A DNA stretch of 64,000 nt from G963668435 sp963668435 (GCA_963668435.2 CAXXSC010000010.1:1-64000); one strand, 5' to 3'; numbered from the stretch's first letter, positions 52,276 through 61,390 are shown. Notes: generated by a model not told the origin, from the sequence alone. Program-made: numbers and translations.

Positions 52276-54047
52276 GTAAGACTTCAGCAAACCGCTTCAT
52301 TCTGGACGACACTGTCCGCGAATACTCGCCTCTTCAGGCAATCAAGCGTCTCTTCGATTATATACGTCCTTACAAGACAATCGCTGTTGCCGCTCTAGTG
52401 TTGAGCCTTCTCAGTTCTGCACTGCTGATATTAAGGCCCTACCTGATGAAAGAGGTCATAGACAATTATATCGAGAATGGTGATGTGAGCGGACTCGATC
52501 GATTCATGCTGCTGTTTCTCTGCGTCTATCTTCTACGCTTCTTTGTTGACAGATTCATGCAGATGCTAACCGGTTATCTTGGTCAGTATATCATGCACGA
52601 TCTCCGCATGGACATATTCAGCCATATACTGTCCATGGAAATGCACTTTTTTGACCGTAATAAGGTCGGCCGCCTTATGACCAGGACTACGGATGATGTC
52701 AATGCCCTGAACGAACTCTACACCTCTGGCGCAATACGAATCCTTCATAATTCCAGCATAATTGTCGGTATCGTCATTATGATGTTTATTATCGACTTCA
52801 AACTTGCCTTGATTACTCTCTCGATCACGCCGTTTATGTATGTTATCGCACGTGTCTTCGCCAACAGGATAAGAGTTGTTTACCGGAATATTCGCAAAGG
52901 TACCGCTCGTCTAAATGCGTTTTTACAGGAAAGCATCCAAGGTATCCGCATCATTCAGACCATGAGACGTACCTCTTGGAGTTTTGATAAGTTCAGCCGC
53001 TATTCCGACAACCTCAAGACAGAGAAGATCAAAAATGTGTTTTACTACGGCTGGTTTTTCCCGCTTATGGAGCTGATAGGTACTATCGGGGTTGTTCTGA
53101 TTATCTCTGCCAGTGGCTACCGAATTGGAAATGGCACGCTTGAAATTGGGGTTATGGTGGCATTCATACGACTGGTTGACATGTTTTTCTGGCCGGTTCG
53201 CGAACTCGCCGAAAATTTCAATGTCATGCTTTCAGCCCTTGCTGCCAGCGAACGAATTTTCACACTTCTTGATACGGAACCATCTATAAAAAATCCCCAT
53301 ACCGCAGTTGAAATCGACAGAGAAACCGAAATACGTTTCGAAAATGTCTGGTTCGCTTATGAGGGCGAGGACTGGATACTGAAAGATGTCTCATTTACTG
53401 TCGCGCCTGGTGAAAAAGTTGCCTTTGTCGGGCCTTCGGGTGCAGGAAAAACCAGTATAATGAGCCTCCTTTTGCGTTATTACGACATCCAGAAAGGCCG
53501 AATTCTCATCAATGGTGTCGATATTCTCGACCTTTCTATCGAAGACCACCGCCGTCATTTCTCCTATGTCGGTCAGGAGGCGTTCCTGTTTAACAGGTCT
53601 GTCCGGGACAATATCAGTCTCGGGGATGAAATGGTCGATGCTTCTCGCATTGAGGATGTACTCGCACGTTTTTGTGCTGACAGCTGTTTCAGTGAACTTG
53701 AGGACGGACTCGAAACAAACGTGAGGGAACGCGGCTCCCGTCTCTCGCAGGGACAGCGCCAGCTGGTAAGTTTTGCACGTGCGCTTGCAGCTGACAGGGA
53801 TGTCCTTGTCCTAGATGAGGCGACCTCGAGTGTCGACACGTTCACGGAATCGCTGATCCAGAATGCCGTGCCAGTGCTCATGGAGGGCCGCACTTCTATT
53901 GTAATCGCTCACAGGCTGTCTACAGTCAGAACTGTCGACAAAATACATGTGATAGCAGGCGGCCGGATTGTAGAGAGTGGCAACCACTCGGAGCTCATGT
54001 CTGAAAACGGCCTCTATGCACGCCTGAGCAGAATGCACATGGGGTAG
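52272..54047 (+). CDS. Heterodimeric ABC exporter subunit, catalytic ATPase
   Basis: A 591-residue half-transporter pairing with the preceding gene. The ATP-binding domain has Walker A VGPSGAGKTS and a canonical Walker B VLVLDEATSSVDT with the catalytic glutamate. Its signature reads RLSQGQRQ, where Gln replaces one Gly of LSGGQ, so the two subunits together form one complete site (this Walker pair with the partner's SGGQ) and one inactive site. GGAGG precedes ATG 52272 closely. The tRNA-Arg promoter begins 47 bases after the stop. Confidence 0.93.
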   Translation: MSKTSANRFILDDTVREYSPLQAIKRLFDYIRPYKTIAVAALVLSLLSSALLILRPYLMKEVIDNYIENGDVSGLDRFMLLFLCVYLLRFFVDRFMQMLTGYLGQYIMHDLRMDIFSHILSMEMHFFDRNKVGRLMTRTTDDVNALNELYTSGAIRILHNSSIIVGIVIMMFIIDFKLALITLSITPFMYVIARVFANRIRVVYRNIRKGTARLNAFLQESIQGIRIIQTMRRTSWSFDKFSRYSDNLKTEKIKNVFYYGWFFPLMELIGTIGVVLIISASGYRIGNGTLEIGVMVAFIRLVDMFFWPVRELAENFNVMLSALAASERIFTLLDTEPSIKNPHTAVEIDRETEIRFENVWFAYEGEDWILKDVSFTVAPGEKVAFVGPSGAGKTSIMSLLLRYYDIQKGRILINGVDILDLSIEDHRRHFSYVGQEAFLFNRSVRDNISLGDEMVDASRIEDVLARFCADSCFSELEDGLETNVRERGSRLSQGQRQLVSFARALAADRDVLVLDEATSSVDTFTESLIQNAVPVLMEGRTSIVIAHRLSTVRTVDKIHVIAGGRIVESGNHSELMSENGLYARLSRMHMG

Positions 54048-54094
54048 AGAGGTTCTTCAATATAATCCCTCCTGGTCTTGTCTGTTTTTACAAT

Positions 54095-54123
54095 TTGACT
54101 TTCCGCAGCACATTTTGTATCTT
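54095..54123 (+). promoter_or_regulatory. Sigma70-like promoter of tRNA-Arg
   Basis: TTGACT (54095-54100) and TATCTT (54118-54123) are separated by 17 bases. The start would fall about 10 bases before the mature tRNA at 54141. Confidence 0.65.
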
Positions 54124-54140
54124 GTAATTCTTCAAAAAAT

Positions 54141-54217
54141 GCCCCCATAGCTCAGGTGGATAGAGCGACGGATTCCTAATCCGCAGGCCGCGTGTTCAAG
54201 TCGCGCTGGGGGCACCA
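54141..54217 (+). tRNA. tRNA-Arg (anticodon CCU)
   Basis: Cloverleaf with acceptor GCCCCCA/TGGGGGC, D-arm, anticodon stem ACGGA/TCCGC around loop TTCCTAA (CCU, reads AGG), and T-arm GCGTG/CGCGC around TTCAAGT. CCA is encoded. The stem has one A-C mismatch at its base. It is 77 bases, including CCA. Confidence 0.93.
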
Positions 54218-54227
54218 TTAATGTTTT

Positions 54228-54256
54228 GCCCGTGACACTTTGTCCGGGCTTTTTTT
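54228..54256 (+). terminator. Terminator of tRNA-Arg
   Basis: Stem 54228-54237 with 54241-54249 (one bulged T), loop CTT, followed by seven T residues. Confidence 0.85.
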
Positions 54257-54396
54257 GATGGCGATCTTCACTTAACCGTCAACAGATATGGCATTTTTTT
54301 GTTCATTGGTAGTGAAGAGTCCGTGGAGATATTGAAAACAACCTGAATGCAAGATGCTGTAATGTTATGAGAATTTTCCGCTTGTATTCAGAGTCC

Positions 54397-54426
54397 TTGA
54401 CTCGGAACGGGTCAATGTAGTATATT
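54397..54426 (+). promoter_or_regulatory. Sigma70-like promoter of tadA
   Basis: TTGACT (54397-54402) and TATATT (54421-54426) with 18-base spacing. The -10 element ends only nine bases before ATG 54436, so the predicted transcript begins within about two bases of the start codon. No ribosome binding site is present. Confidence 0.6.
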
Positions 54427-54435
54427 AGCAACCGC

Positions 54436-54915
54436 ATGAATGATATCGAAACAGACGAGCGCTGGATGCGATACGCCCTCGCAGAGGCAGAAAAAGCTCT
54501 CGAACTTGACGAAACGCCAGTTGGCGCGGTGATAGTCAAGGACGGAAGAATTATCGGCAGAGGCGGAAACAGGGTAGAAACACTTAAAGACCCGACTGCT
54601 CATGCGGAAATCATAGCAATAGGCGCAGCGGCCGAATCAACTGGCTACCAGCGTCTGAATGACGCAACGATGTATGTAACACTTGAGCCCTGCTGTATGT
54701 GTGCAGGGGCCATAGTTCTTTCACGGATACCTCGGTTAGTTTTCGGGAGTTTCGATCCGAAAACAGGGGCTTGCGGAAGTCTTTACAATATTTGTAATGA
54801 CAGCCGCTTGAACCATAATGTGGAAATTCTGTCGGGTGTTCTCGAACATGAAAGCTCGTCGTTGCTAAAATATTTTTTCAAATTGCTGAGAGAAAGAAAA
54901 CGCTCAAAAAGATGA
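54436..54915 (+). CDS. tadA: tRNA adenosine(34) deaminase
   Basis: A 159-residue zinc deaminase that converts A34 to inosine in tRNA-Arg(ACG). Zinc ligands are H56 (TAHAEI) and C86/C89 (EPCCMC), with the proton-shuttle E58. LGAxPF-type N-terminal sequence and FGSFDPKTGACGS are typical. The neighbouring tRNA-Arg has anticodon CCU and is not its substrate. The promoter sits so close that the mRNA is probably leaderless. It lies between two tRNA genes. Confidence 0.95.
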   Translation: MNDIETDERWMRYALAEAEKALELDETPVGAVIVKDGRIIGRGGNRVETLKDPTAHAEIIAIGAAAESTGYQRLNDATMYVTLEPCCMCAGAIVLSRIPRLVFGSFDPKTGACGSLYNICNDSRLNHNVEILSGVLEHESSSLLKYFFKLLRERKRSKR

Positions 54916-54933
54916 GCGTCATATAGATCATGC

Positions 54934-55022
54934 GGAGAGGTGCCAGAGCGGTTGAATGGGGCGGTCTCGAAAACCGTTGATGGCTTAGTCATCCCAGGGT
55001 TCGAATCCCTGCCTCTCCGCCA
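54934..55022 (+). tRNA. tRNA-Ser (anticodon CGA)
   Basis: Acceptor GGAGAGG/CCTCTCC with discriminator G and encoded CCA. Anticodon stem GCGGT/ACCGT closes loop CTCGAAA (CGA, reads UCG). A long variable arm (TGATGGCTTAGTCATC region) is typical of tRNA-Ser. T-arm CAGGG/CCCTG around TTCGAAT. 89 bases. Confidence 0.95.
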
Positions 55023-55139
55023 TATTTATATCCATCCATTAACGACTGGAGTTTTTTTGACCTTAGGTCATATGGATCTTGTCTAAGTGTTTTTTACGGA
55101 TCGTTAGAATTTTAACCGACATGACAATGAGGTATAAAC

Positions 55140-55652
55140 ATGTTGATTATCCGAGAAGAAACACCACAAGACAAAAACGTAATTTTCGATATTAATAAAA
55201 AGGCTTTTAACAATGACGAGGAAGCCCGACTTGTCGACACCCTCAGGGATGATGGATCGATTATTCTTTCGGCTGTACTAGAACTGAATGAAAAACTGGT
55301 AGCTCATATTGCATATAGCGATGTGCAATTAGAAAAAGCACCAAAATCGCTCAAGGCAGTTCAACTCGCACCTCTCGCAGTTTTGCCGGAATATCAGAAA
55401 ATGGGATATGGCGGCAAACTAATTACGAGAAGCCTTGATGTTCTAAAGGAACGTGGTTACGTTTTGGTTTTCCTGTTAGGACATCCTGAATATTATCCGC
55501 GTTTTGGTTTCGAAAGGTCCTCTCTCCATGATATTCGCTGGGGTCACGAATACCCCGATGAAGCTTTCATGGTGAAATCCCTGACAGATTCAGCATTTGA
55601 AGGGGCAAGCGGAATAATGACAATGGCGGCAGCCTTTAATATGTTCCTATAA
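55140..55652 (+). CDS. GNAT-family N-acetyltransferase
   Basis: A 170-residue acetyltransferase resembling YhbS-type proteins. The acetyl-CoA loop region is VLPEYQKMGYGGKLITRSL, with a core strand PLAVLPEYQ and HPEYYPRFGFERSS, where the YhbS-like GFxxA pattern occurs. The substrate is unknown. GAGG precedes ATG 55140. It is a single gene with its own terminator, placed between tRNA-Ser and a threonine synthase-like gene. Confidence 0.88.
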   Translation: MLIIREETPQDKNVIFDINKKAFNNDEEARLVDTLRDDGSIILSAVLELNEKLVAHIAYSDVQLEKAPKSLKAVQLAPLAVLPEYQKMGYGGKLITRSLDVLKERGYVLVFLLGHPEYYPRFGFERSSLHDIRWGHEYPDEAFMVKSLTDSAFEGASGIMTMAAAFNMFL

Positions 55653-55670
55653 TACAGATACTCTTCGAAA

Positions 55671-55699
55671 GGGCGTGTTTACTGCACGGCCTTTTTTTT
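55671..55699 (+). terminator. Terminator of the GNAT gene
   Basis: Stem 55671-55677 with 55685-55691, one internal G-G mismatch, 7-base loop, followed by eight T residues. Confidence 0.75.
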
Positions 55700-55732
55700 A
55701 TTGCTTGAAAACGGTTGTACACATATCATTAT

Positions 55733-56887
55733 ATGAATGATTATACTCCAACACCGACTGGCGGCAAGCTCATGACTACATCTTTTGTCTGTGAAAAATG
55801 CGGAAAAACAAGCCCCGGAAACAGTAAAATTTGGCGTTGTGAATGCGGCGGACTGTTAGATATAGATTTCAAACCTGTTTTCGATTTCAGTAGCAATCCC
55901 GTTATAGGTAAAGGTATGTGGCGATACCTTCACGCCCTGCCAATTGAAAACGATAACACGATCATCACCTTAGGCGAAGGAGACACCCCGCTTATCCCAT
56001 ATTATCACTCCGGGGTTAAACTCCTTTTGAAAATGGACCAGCTAATGCCCACCGGATCGTTTAAAGACCGCGGCGCCTCGCTTCTATTAAGCAAAATACA
56101 TCAGATGGGCATCGGTATAATAGTCGAGGACTCCTCCGGAAACGCAGGTGCAGCCATCGCAGCTTATGCTGCCAGAGCTACTGTTAAATGCAGAATCTTC
56201 GCCCCGGAATCTACCTCCGCGGTAAAAACGGCCCAGATAAGCAACTACGGGGCTGATCTTGTACTCATACCGGGCGACCGTGAAACAACAGCTCGTTCGG
56301 CATTCGAGGCTGCCCAAAAGACATATTATGCAAGTCATTCCTGGAATCCATTCTTTCTTCACGGTGTCAAGACTATAGCATTCGAACTATTCGAGCAGTG
56401 CGACATGAAAGCGCCCGATTTGATTTATGTGCCAGTGGGTAACGGAACACTTCTTCTTGGACTATATATTGGATTCAGGGAACTTCTCGATTCCGGCTTC
56501 ATCGACAGATTGCCAAGATTGATCGCTGTCCAGAGCGAAAAATTCCAACCACTGACAAGCGCTTGGAATGGGGGAGGCGATATTTCCGGAAAAACCGTGT
56601 CAGGAAATACTGTTGCGGAGGGAATTGCAGTTGCGGAACCTGTACGAGGTAAACAGATACTTGCGGCAGTACGGAGAAGCAACGGTTTTTGTATGTCTAT
56701 TAACGATGATGAGGTAAATTCGGCACTTATAGATTTGTGGCGTGACGGCATCTATGTCGAACCGACCGCAGCTGTTTCCGTTGCGGCGGCACTGAAACAG
56801 TCTTCATCAATCGGAAGTGACAGGATTGAGGTCTCGATTTTAACCGGACATGGATTGAAATCAAGACCCGCAACAAACAAAATGTGA
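55733..56887 (+). CDS. thrC: Threonine synthase-like PLP enzyme
   Basis: Fold-type II PLP enzyme resembling threonine synthase, which converts O-phosphohomoserine to threonine. An N-terminal zinc-ribbon-like segment (FVCEKCGKTSPG and WRCECGGLLD) precedes LGEGDTPLIPY; the PLP lysine lies in PTGSFKDRGASLL, with SSGNAGAAIAAYA and a PVGNGTLLLG phosphate loop. The start is uncertain: ATG 55733 gives 384 residues; ATG 55772 gives 371 and starts right at the zinc motif. Neither has a convincing ribosome binding site. A cysteate synthase or pyridoxal-dependent lyase role is possible, but threonine synthase is most likely. Confidence 0.82.
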   Translation: MNDYTPTPTGGKLMTTSFVCEKCGKTSPGNSKIWRCECGGLLDIDFKPVFDFSSNPVIGKGMWRYLHALPIENDNTIITLGEGDTPLIPYYHSGVKLLLKMDQLMPTGSFKDRGASLLLSKIHQMGIGIIVEDSSGNAGAAIAAYAARATVKCRIFAPESTSAVKTAQISNYGADLVLIPGDRETTARSAFEAAQKTYYASHSWNPFFLHGVKTIAFELFEQCDMKAPDLIYVPVGNGTLLLGLYIGFRELLDSGFIDRLPRLIAVQSEKFQPLTSAWNGGGDISGKTVSGNTVAEGIAVAEPVRGKQILAAVRRSNGFCMSINDDEVNSALIDLWRDGIYVEPTAAVSVAAALKQSSSIGSDRIEVSILTGHGLKSRPATNKM

Positions 56888-56967
56888 ATGAAATAATGGT
56901 TTTATGAAGAAAAACTCTTTTTTTTCGTCTCTCGTTTTTGTATATTGAAAATCTTCAAAATTATGAC

Positions 56968-57057
56968 GGAGAGGTGTCCGAGCTGGCCGAAGGAGCACGA
57001 CTGGAAATCGTGTACTGGCATCCCCAGTCGTGGGTTCGAATCCCACCCTCTCCGCCA
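56968..57057 (+). tRNA. tRNA-Ser (anticodon GGA)
   Basis: Acceptor GGAGAGG/CCTCTCC, G discriminator and encoded CCA. Anticodon stem CACGA/TCGTG closes loop CTGGAAA (GGA, reads UCU/UCC). Long variable arm and TTCGAAT T-loop are typical. 90 bases. A TATATT at 56941-56946 could be its -10. Confidence 0.95.
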
Positions 57058-57065
57058 TTTTTATT

Positions 57066-57089
57066 AAAGCAGGTGATCCTGCTTTTTTT
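57066..57089 (+). terminator. Terminator of tRNA-Ser(GGA)
   Basis: An 8-bp stem (57066-57073 with 57078-57085), loop TGAT, followed by T residues. It overlaps the stop codon of the convergent gene at 57088 by one or two bases. Confidence 0.88.
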
Positions 57090-58314
57090 ATTTCATGTAG
57101 GTCACTTTCGCCGTCGCCGACCCCATATTACTCCTCAAAGAAACAAAGTAAATTCCACTTGGAAGTGAATCGGCCCGCCACTGCACTGAATGTTTTCCGG
57201 TACCCATTCTGCCAAGAGGCCTGTTCTCTACAGTCTGGCCTGCCATATTGTATACCCTCATGACAATATCACTATCAGAAGCGAGATTGTACTGTATTGT
57301 GGTCGTGCTGTTAAACGGATTTGGCCATGCCGCATTAACGGTAATCTGCTCGGGCCTGAATGACGATTCCGCCGTGACACTCAATGGATTATCCTGATAC
57401 ATCTGCCAACTCCGTCCCGGGTAATCGGCACGGAATGACTCTATGCTGCCGCGATCAGCCAGTGTGATATAGCAGGTCATGCCGTCACCGCCGCCGAAAG
57501 CGATATTTGAGGGATTTCTTCCGATTGTTGCAACCCTGCCGAGAATTTCACCAGCGGGAGAAACAATATCAACAGCCTGATTGCCGTTTCTCGTGATGTA
57601 AATATTACCCTCGACATCACAACGCATGCCGTCCGCACCGGAGTCATTGAATGCGATCACAAGGCGTTTATTGCTGATAGAGCCGTCCTCTTCGAGATCG
57701 AATGCCCATATTTCACGGGAACCTGAAGTATTGACATAGAGAGTGCTGTCATCAGGCGACACCTCGATTCCGTTGCTTGTGCTTGTGAAGTCGGCCAGCT
57801 TATCTACATTCCCGTCGAGGTCGATACGCCAGACAGCGCCGGTACCCCTGCTCCAAGTCGGATCGCTGGCGAGAAGTATGTCATTTTTCATGATTGCGAT
57901 ATCGTTTGGCTGGCTCATGGATGCATTGTGAGCATAGACAGAGATGTCTTTTGTGTCCATGTCAACACGAAGGATGTTGTGCTGGGTGTAATCGGCAATA
58001 AACATACTGCCATCGCTGCCGAAACGAATGCCGTTGCCGATACTAGCGCCCGGAAGGTCAATAAACAGCTCATGATCTCCTTCGGGCGTGACTTTGCCGA
58101 TTGTCCCCTGGCGACTGTAGTTGACCGCATAAAGATTGCCATCCCTGTCGCATGCGGGACCTTCAGCACCCGAGGTGAAAATGCCGGTAGAGGTAAGCTC
58201 TTCTGTCGTCGTGTCAGCTGATATGCTGAATGTGTCGGCAAAAGTCTTGCTGCCAGTCAGCGCTGCCGCCGATACGATGCCTTTTAAAAATGTACGTCGA
58301 TTGAAAGTGTACAT
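57088..58314 (-). CDS. Tat-exported SMP-30/gluconolactonase-like protein with FlgD-Ig sorting domain
   Basis: A 408-residue protein. The N terminus NRRTFLKGIVSAAAL is a Tat signal with the RRTFLK motif. A six-bladed beta-propeller (residues about 40-300; GPACDRDGNLYAVNYS, NGIRFGSDGSMFIADY, NGIEVSPDDSTLYV, DGMRCDVEGNIYI) resembles SMP-30/gluconolactonase/lactonase-type hydrolases. The C-terminal 80 residues form a FlgD-Ig/type IX-like domain with AWPNPFNSTTTIQY and YFVSLRS, typical of FCB secreted proteins. The combination of Tat and sorting domain is unusual. It converges with tRNA-Ser. The GAGGA before the start supports ATG 58314. Confidence 0.88.
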   Translation of the reverse strand: MYTFNRRTFLKGIVSAAALTGSKTFADTFSISADTTTEELTSTGIFTSGAEGPACDRDGNLYAVNYSRQGTIGKVTPEGDHELFIDLPGASIGNGIRFGSDGSMFIADYTQHNILRVDMDTKDISVYAHNASMSQPNDIAIMKNDILLASDPTWSRGTGAVWRIDLDGNVDKLADFTSTSNGIEVSPDDSTLYVNTSGSREIWAFDLEEDGSISNKRLVIAFNDSGADGMRCDVEGNIYITRNGNQAVDIVSPAGEILGRVATIGRNPSNIAFGGGDGMTCYITLADRGSIESFRADYPGRSWQMYQDNPLSVTAESSFRPEQITVNAAWPNPFNSTTTIQYNLASDSDIVMRVYNMAGQTVENRPLGRMGTGKHSVQWRADSLPSGIYFVSLRSNMGSATAKVTYMK

Positions 58315-58501
58315 GCGTTGATTTCCTCATTTTTGTACGTTTTTATCTTCACAACATAAATAAAATACGCAACCATCATATTAAAAGAAAGCGTTTCCAC
58401 GTATCATTTCAGCATTGACCTCTTGATTTCCTTTGAAACATGGCGTATTCTCAATATATACAAGTTACATTCTTACGAATCCCATCATAAAGGAGTCTGA
58501 A

Positions 58502-60634
58502 ATGAAGAAATTACTTCTATGCCTTCTTTTACTGAGTGTACCGGTCCATGCCGAGGAGCTTGTGATCAACTGGTCTCATGATGCTCACAGCGTTTACGAC
58601 AACGGTTTCATGCACATGCTCATGAAAGGTTCCAGCGGCAGTGTCCAGCTTTTTGACATGGAGCTTATTCAGAATGATGCTCCCGGTGCGGGAACAAGTG
58701 AAAAAGGTGTTTGTTCCGATGTTGTGTGGGGGCAGAATCGCGGCCGTAAAATCGTCATGCTCGATGATATTCGGGCGAAAAAAGCCTTTGTCGTATTCTG
58801 GGTCTATCGTCAGGGAAACCAACCTCTTCATTTCACAGTCAATGGTAATGAGTTCATATGCGAAAACTGGCAGAAGGAAGTCCGGGAAACATATCGATGG
58901 ATTGAGTTTCCGGTCGACTGGCTGAAAAAAGGCCGCAATATCATCGAGTTTGGCTCACCAGGATGCAAAACAGAGGCTGAAGGGTGGGAGCTTTACATGG
59001 CTCGCGCAGATGAGTTCGAGGCAGGTGGTGGAGATCCTGCCGATGTCGGAAAAACCTCATTCAAGTCTGTTGACGGCGGTGAATCATGGAAAGAAAGTCC
59101 TTTCGGGCCCTTGGGGCAGACGCGCGCCGAATATACTGTCCGCCTCAGTTTTGACCGTTTTGTCAGTCAGGGATGGCTTGCAACACCTGTCATCGATCTC
59201 TGGAAAGGTGATTCGACCAATTTCATAAGCCGTCAGCATATCATACGCAACCTTACGGTAAAACTGAACGGCGAAGTACCCCCGGACACTCAACTTGAAT
59301 ATTTTTTTCGCAAAGGTGTCAACCCGAACCCGTTCGATGAGAACTGGGAACCTTATCAGTTGATAGGATCAGGAGATACTGTAGATCTCGAAATACCCGG
59401 TGACACAATTAACCGACGTTATGTCCAGCTGCGTGTCGTTTTCACGACACAAAATCCACTTGTTAGTCCGAAACTGAAAACCGTTAATATCACATCGACA
59501 CTTCAGGAACCATTCCCAATTCCATTACATAAAAACATTTTCGTATTGGAAACGGATAATCCGTCGATCAAGTATCCCTCAGTTGAATGGGAGTGGGAGT
59601 CCTGGGACCGTCCCGAATTCAAAGAACTGAGATCACGCGAAAACACCGATATACTGGTTGAGCAGAGCCTGAGCGATTTTGATGCGCAGATCAAACTTCT
59701 TGATTACGCCACCAAGCGCTGGCGCTGGCAGAGCCCGATCCCGGAATATCCCGACTGGAATGCACTCGCCATTGCGAAACGTATCGACAGCATGGGCGGC
59801 GGCGGTATGTGTATTCAGTCGAATCTCTTTCTCGGTGGACTCTGCATGGCATACGGCTGGCAGACACGCCTGGTCAACATTGTCGGCCACGAGATATGCG
59901 AGGTCTGGAACGACGATTACGGCAAATGGATATATCTCGATGCCAGTACAGTCAATCACTACACGTGCGACAAGAAAAGCGGCGAACCGCTCAATATGCA
60001 TGATATGCATATGATGTTTGTCGACCGCTATTTCCCCGACAAACCGATCGACTGGATGAAAGACCCGACAAGTTCTCCGAAAGTTGAGGAAGATCATCCG
60101 GTTCTGCTTGGCTCGATAGATTTCCCGGCGCCCCAGAGAACCAGTCACAACGGTTTCAATCATGCCATTTTCATGCGGATAATGCCCAGAAATAACTATT
60201 ACGAAAAACCATATCCACGCCCATTGACACATGGTAGTTCCTGGTGGCCCTGGGACGGCTATATCAACTGGTATGACGACCAGACACCACCGAAACGTCA
60301 GTACAGCTGGCACACCGACCGCAAACGTGACATGTGGCCCGACCTCAATCTTGTACATATCGATGCCACCCAGGGATTCGGCAATGACCGCCTCTACCTG
60401 CGATTCGAAACGTATACTCCAAATTTCTCTCATTTCGAGGTCGATATGAACGGCCGGGGCTGGGAAAAGGTTGAATCCGACCACTGGACGTGGTATCTTG
60501 CATCTGGCTATAACAATATTCGAGTCAGGGCTGTGAATAAACTTGGAGCAAAAGGCAGGCCCTCGACCGCAAGCCTTAATCATATTGATATGCCCCTGGG
60601 TGAATTCGAACGCCCAACCCGTGGAGTGAAATAG
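58502..60634 (+). CDS. Exported transglutaminase-like protein
   Basis: A 710-residue protein with a signal peptide (LLLCLLLLSVPVHAEE). A transglutaminase/protease-like core near the middle has the triad C437 (GGGGMCIQS), H463 (VGHEICEVW) and D480 (YLDAST). Flanking regions are beta-rich, with a possible carbohydrate-binding fold at the N-terminal side (NIIEFGSPG) and an Ig-like C-terminal domain. It may cleave or cross-link peptides or act on glycosides. ATG 58502 is set by AAAGGAG six to seven bases upstream; the frame opens at 58433. It starts a same-strand run of exported enzymes. Confidence 0.83.
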   Translation: MKKLLLCLLLLSVPVHAEELVINWSHDAHSVYDNGFMHMLMKGSSGSVQLFDMELIQNDAPGAGTSEKGVCSDVVWGQNRGRKIVMLDDIRAKKAFVVFWVYRQGNQPLHFTVNGNEFICENWQKEVRETYRWIEFPVDWLKKGRNIIEFGSPGCKTEAEGWELYMARADEFEAGGGDPADVGKTSFKSVDGGESWKESPFGPLGQTRAEYTVRLSFDRFVSQGWLATPVIDLWKGDSTNFISRQHIIRNLTVKLNGEVPPDTQLEYFFRKGVNPNPFDENWEPYQLIGSGDTVDLEIPGDTINRRYVQLRVVFTTQNPLVSPKLKTVNITSTLQEPFPIPLHKNIFVLETDNPSIKYPSVEWEWESWDRPEFKELRSRENTDILVEQSLSDFDAQIKLLDYATKRWRWQSPIPEYPDWNALAIAKRIDSMGGGGMCIQSNLFLGGLCMAYGWQTRLVNIVGHEICEVWNDDYGKWIYLDASTVNHYTCDKKSGEPLNMHDMHMMFVDRYFPDKPIDWMKDPTSSPKVEEDHPVLLGSIDFPAPQRTSHNGFNHAIFMRIMPRNNYYEKPYPRPLTHGSSWWPWDGYINWYDDQTPPKRQYSWHTDRKRDMWPDLNLVHIDATQGFGNDRLYLRFETYTPNFSHFEVDMNGRGWEKVESDHWTWYLASGYNNIRVRAVNKLGAKGRPSTASLNHIDMPLGEFERPTRGVK

Positions 60635-60665
60635 AATTCTGCACTATAACTTGAAAGGACAGTCA

Positions 60666-61355
60666 ATGAATATCAGTGGGAAAATGCTGACAGCTCTCAT
60701 TCTCGGCTTTGCCGTTTCTTCAATTGCCTCAGCACAGGGCGGCCATGATTTCAGTCGTTGGGAAAAATCTATGGCTGAATTTGAAAAAGCCGATAAAGCC
60801 TCGTTCCCAAAGGAGGGAAGTGTTCTCTTTATCGGAAGTTCCAGCATACGCATGTGGAAAAACGTGGCTGAGGACATGGCGCCATATCCGGTTATCAATC
60901 GCGGCTACGGCGGTTCGGAAATCGAGGACTCGATCCATTTCGCCGATAGAATCATTTTCCCTTATAAACCGAAGGCTATTTTCCTGTATGCCGGTGACAA
61001 TGATATCGCCAACAAAAAATCACCGGAACGTGTGGCACGTGATTTCAAGCGTTTCCATGCATTGATCAAACGAGAACTCCCTGAAACGCCTGTGTATTAC
61101 ATTGCTATCAAACCAAGCGGAAGACGCTGGGAAATGTGGCCTGACATGGCCAAAGCCAACGCCCTTATTGAACGTTACTGTGTTCAGTCGGAAAATGCCG
61201 TTTTCATTGATTCTTCCTCGGCAATGCTCGATGATAATGGTGTTGTCATGGAGGACATTTTCCTCGAGGACAGGCTTCACATGAATCCCAAGGGCTATGA
61301 GATCTGGACATCGATAATCAAACCGAGAGTTGCCGCTATTTTTGCAATCGATTAA
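60666..61355 (+). CDS. Exported SGNH/GDSL hydrolase
   Basis: A 229-residue esterase-type protein with a signal peptide (LTALILGFAVSSIASA). SGNH blocks: block I FIGSSSIRMW (catalytic Ser near S59), block II NRGYGGSE, block III LYAGDNDIA (Asn) and block V EDRLHMNPKGYEIW (Asp/His). It probably deacylates a polysaccharide or lipid. AAAGGA lies six bases before ATG 60666; an upstream in-frame TTG at 60651 is poorer. It sits between the transglutaminase-like and Gfo/Idh/MocA genes. Confidence 0.9.
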   Translation: MNISGKMLTALILGFAVSSIASAQGGHDFSRWEKSMAEFEKADKASFPKEGSVLFIGSSSIRMWKNVAEDMAPYPVINRGYGGSEIEDSIHFADRIIFPYKPKAIFLYAGDNDIANKKSPERVARDFKRFHALIKRELPETPVYYIAIKPSGRRWEMWPDMAKANALIERYCVQSENAVFIDSSSAMLDDNGVVMEDIFLEDRLHMNPKGYEIWTSIIKPRVAAIFAID

Positions 61356-61390
61356 ACAGCAGGGCTGAATCTGGAAAAGGAGTTATTACC

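Noticed and set aside
54141..57057. Integration site at the tRNA genes
   Set aside because: No duplicated tRNA 3' end, integrase or phage gene is seen nearby.
59633..60583. A 316-codon open frame opposite the transglutaminase-like gene
   Set aside because: No ribosome binding site or family motif; the plus-strand gene has an intact signal peptide and catalytic triad, so the long antisense frame is a codon-composition shadow.
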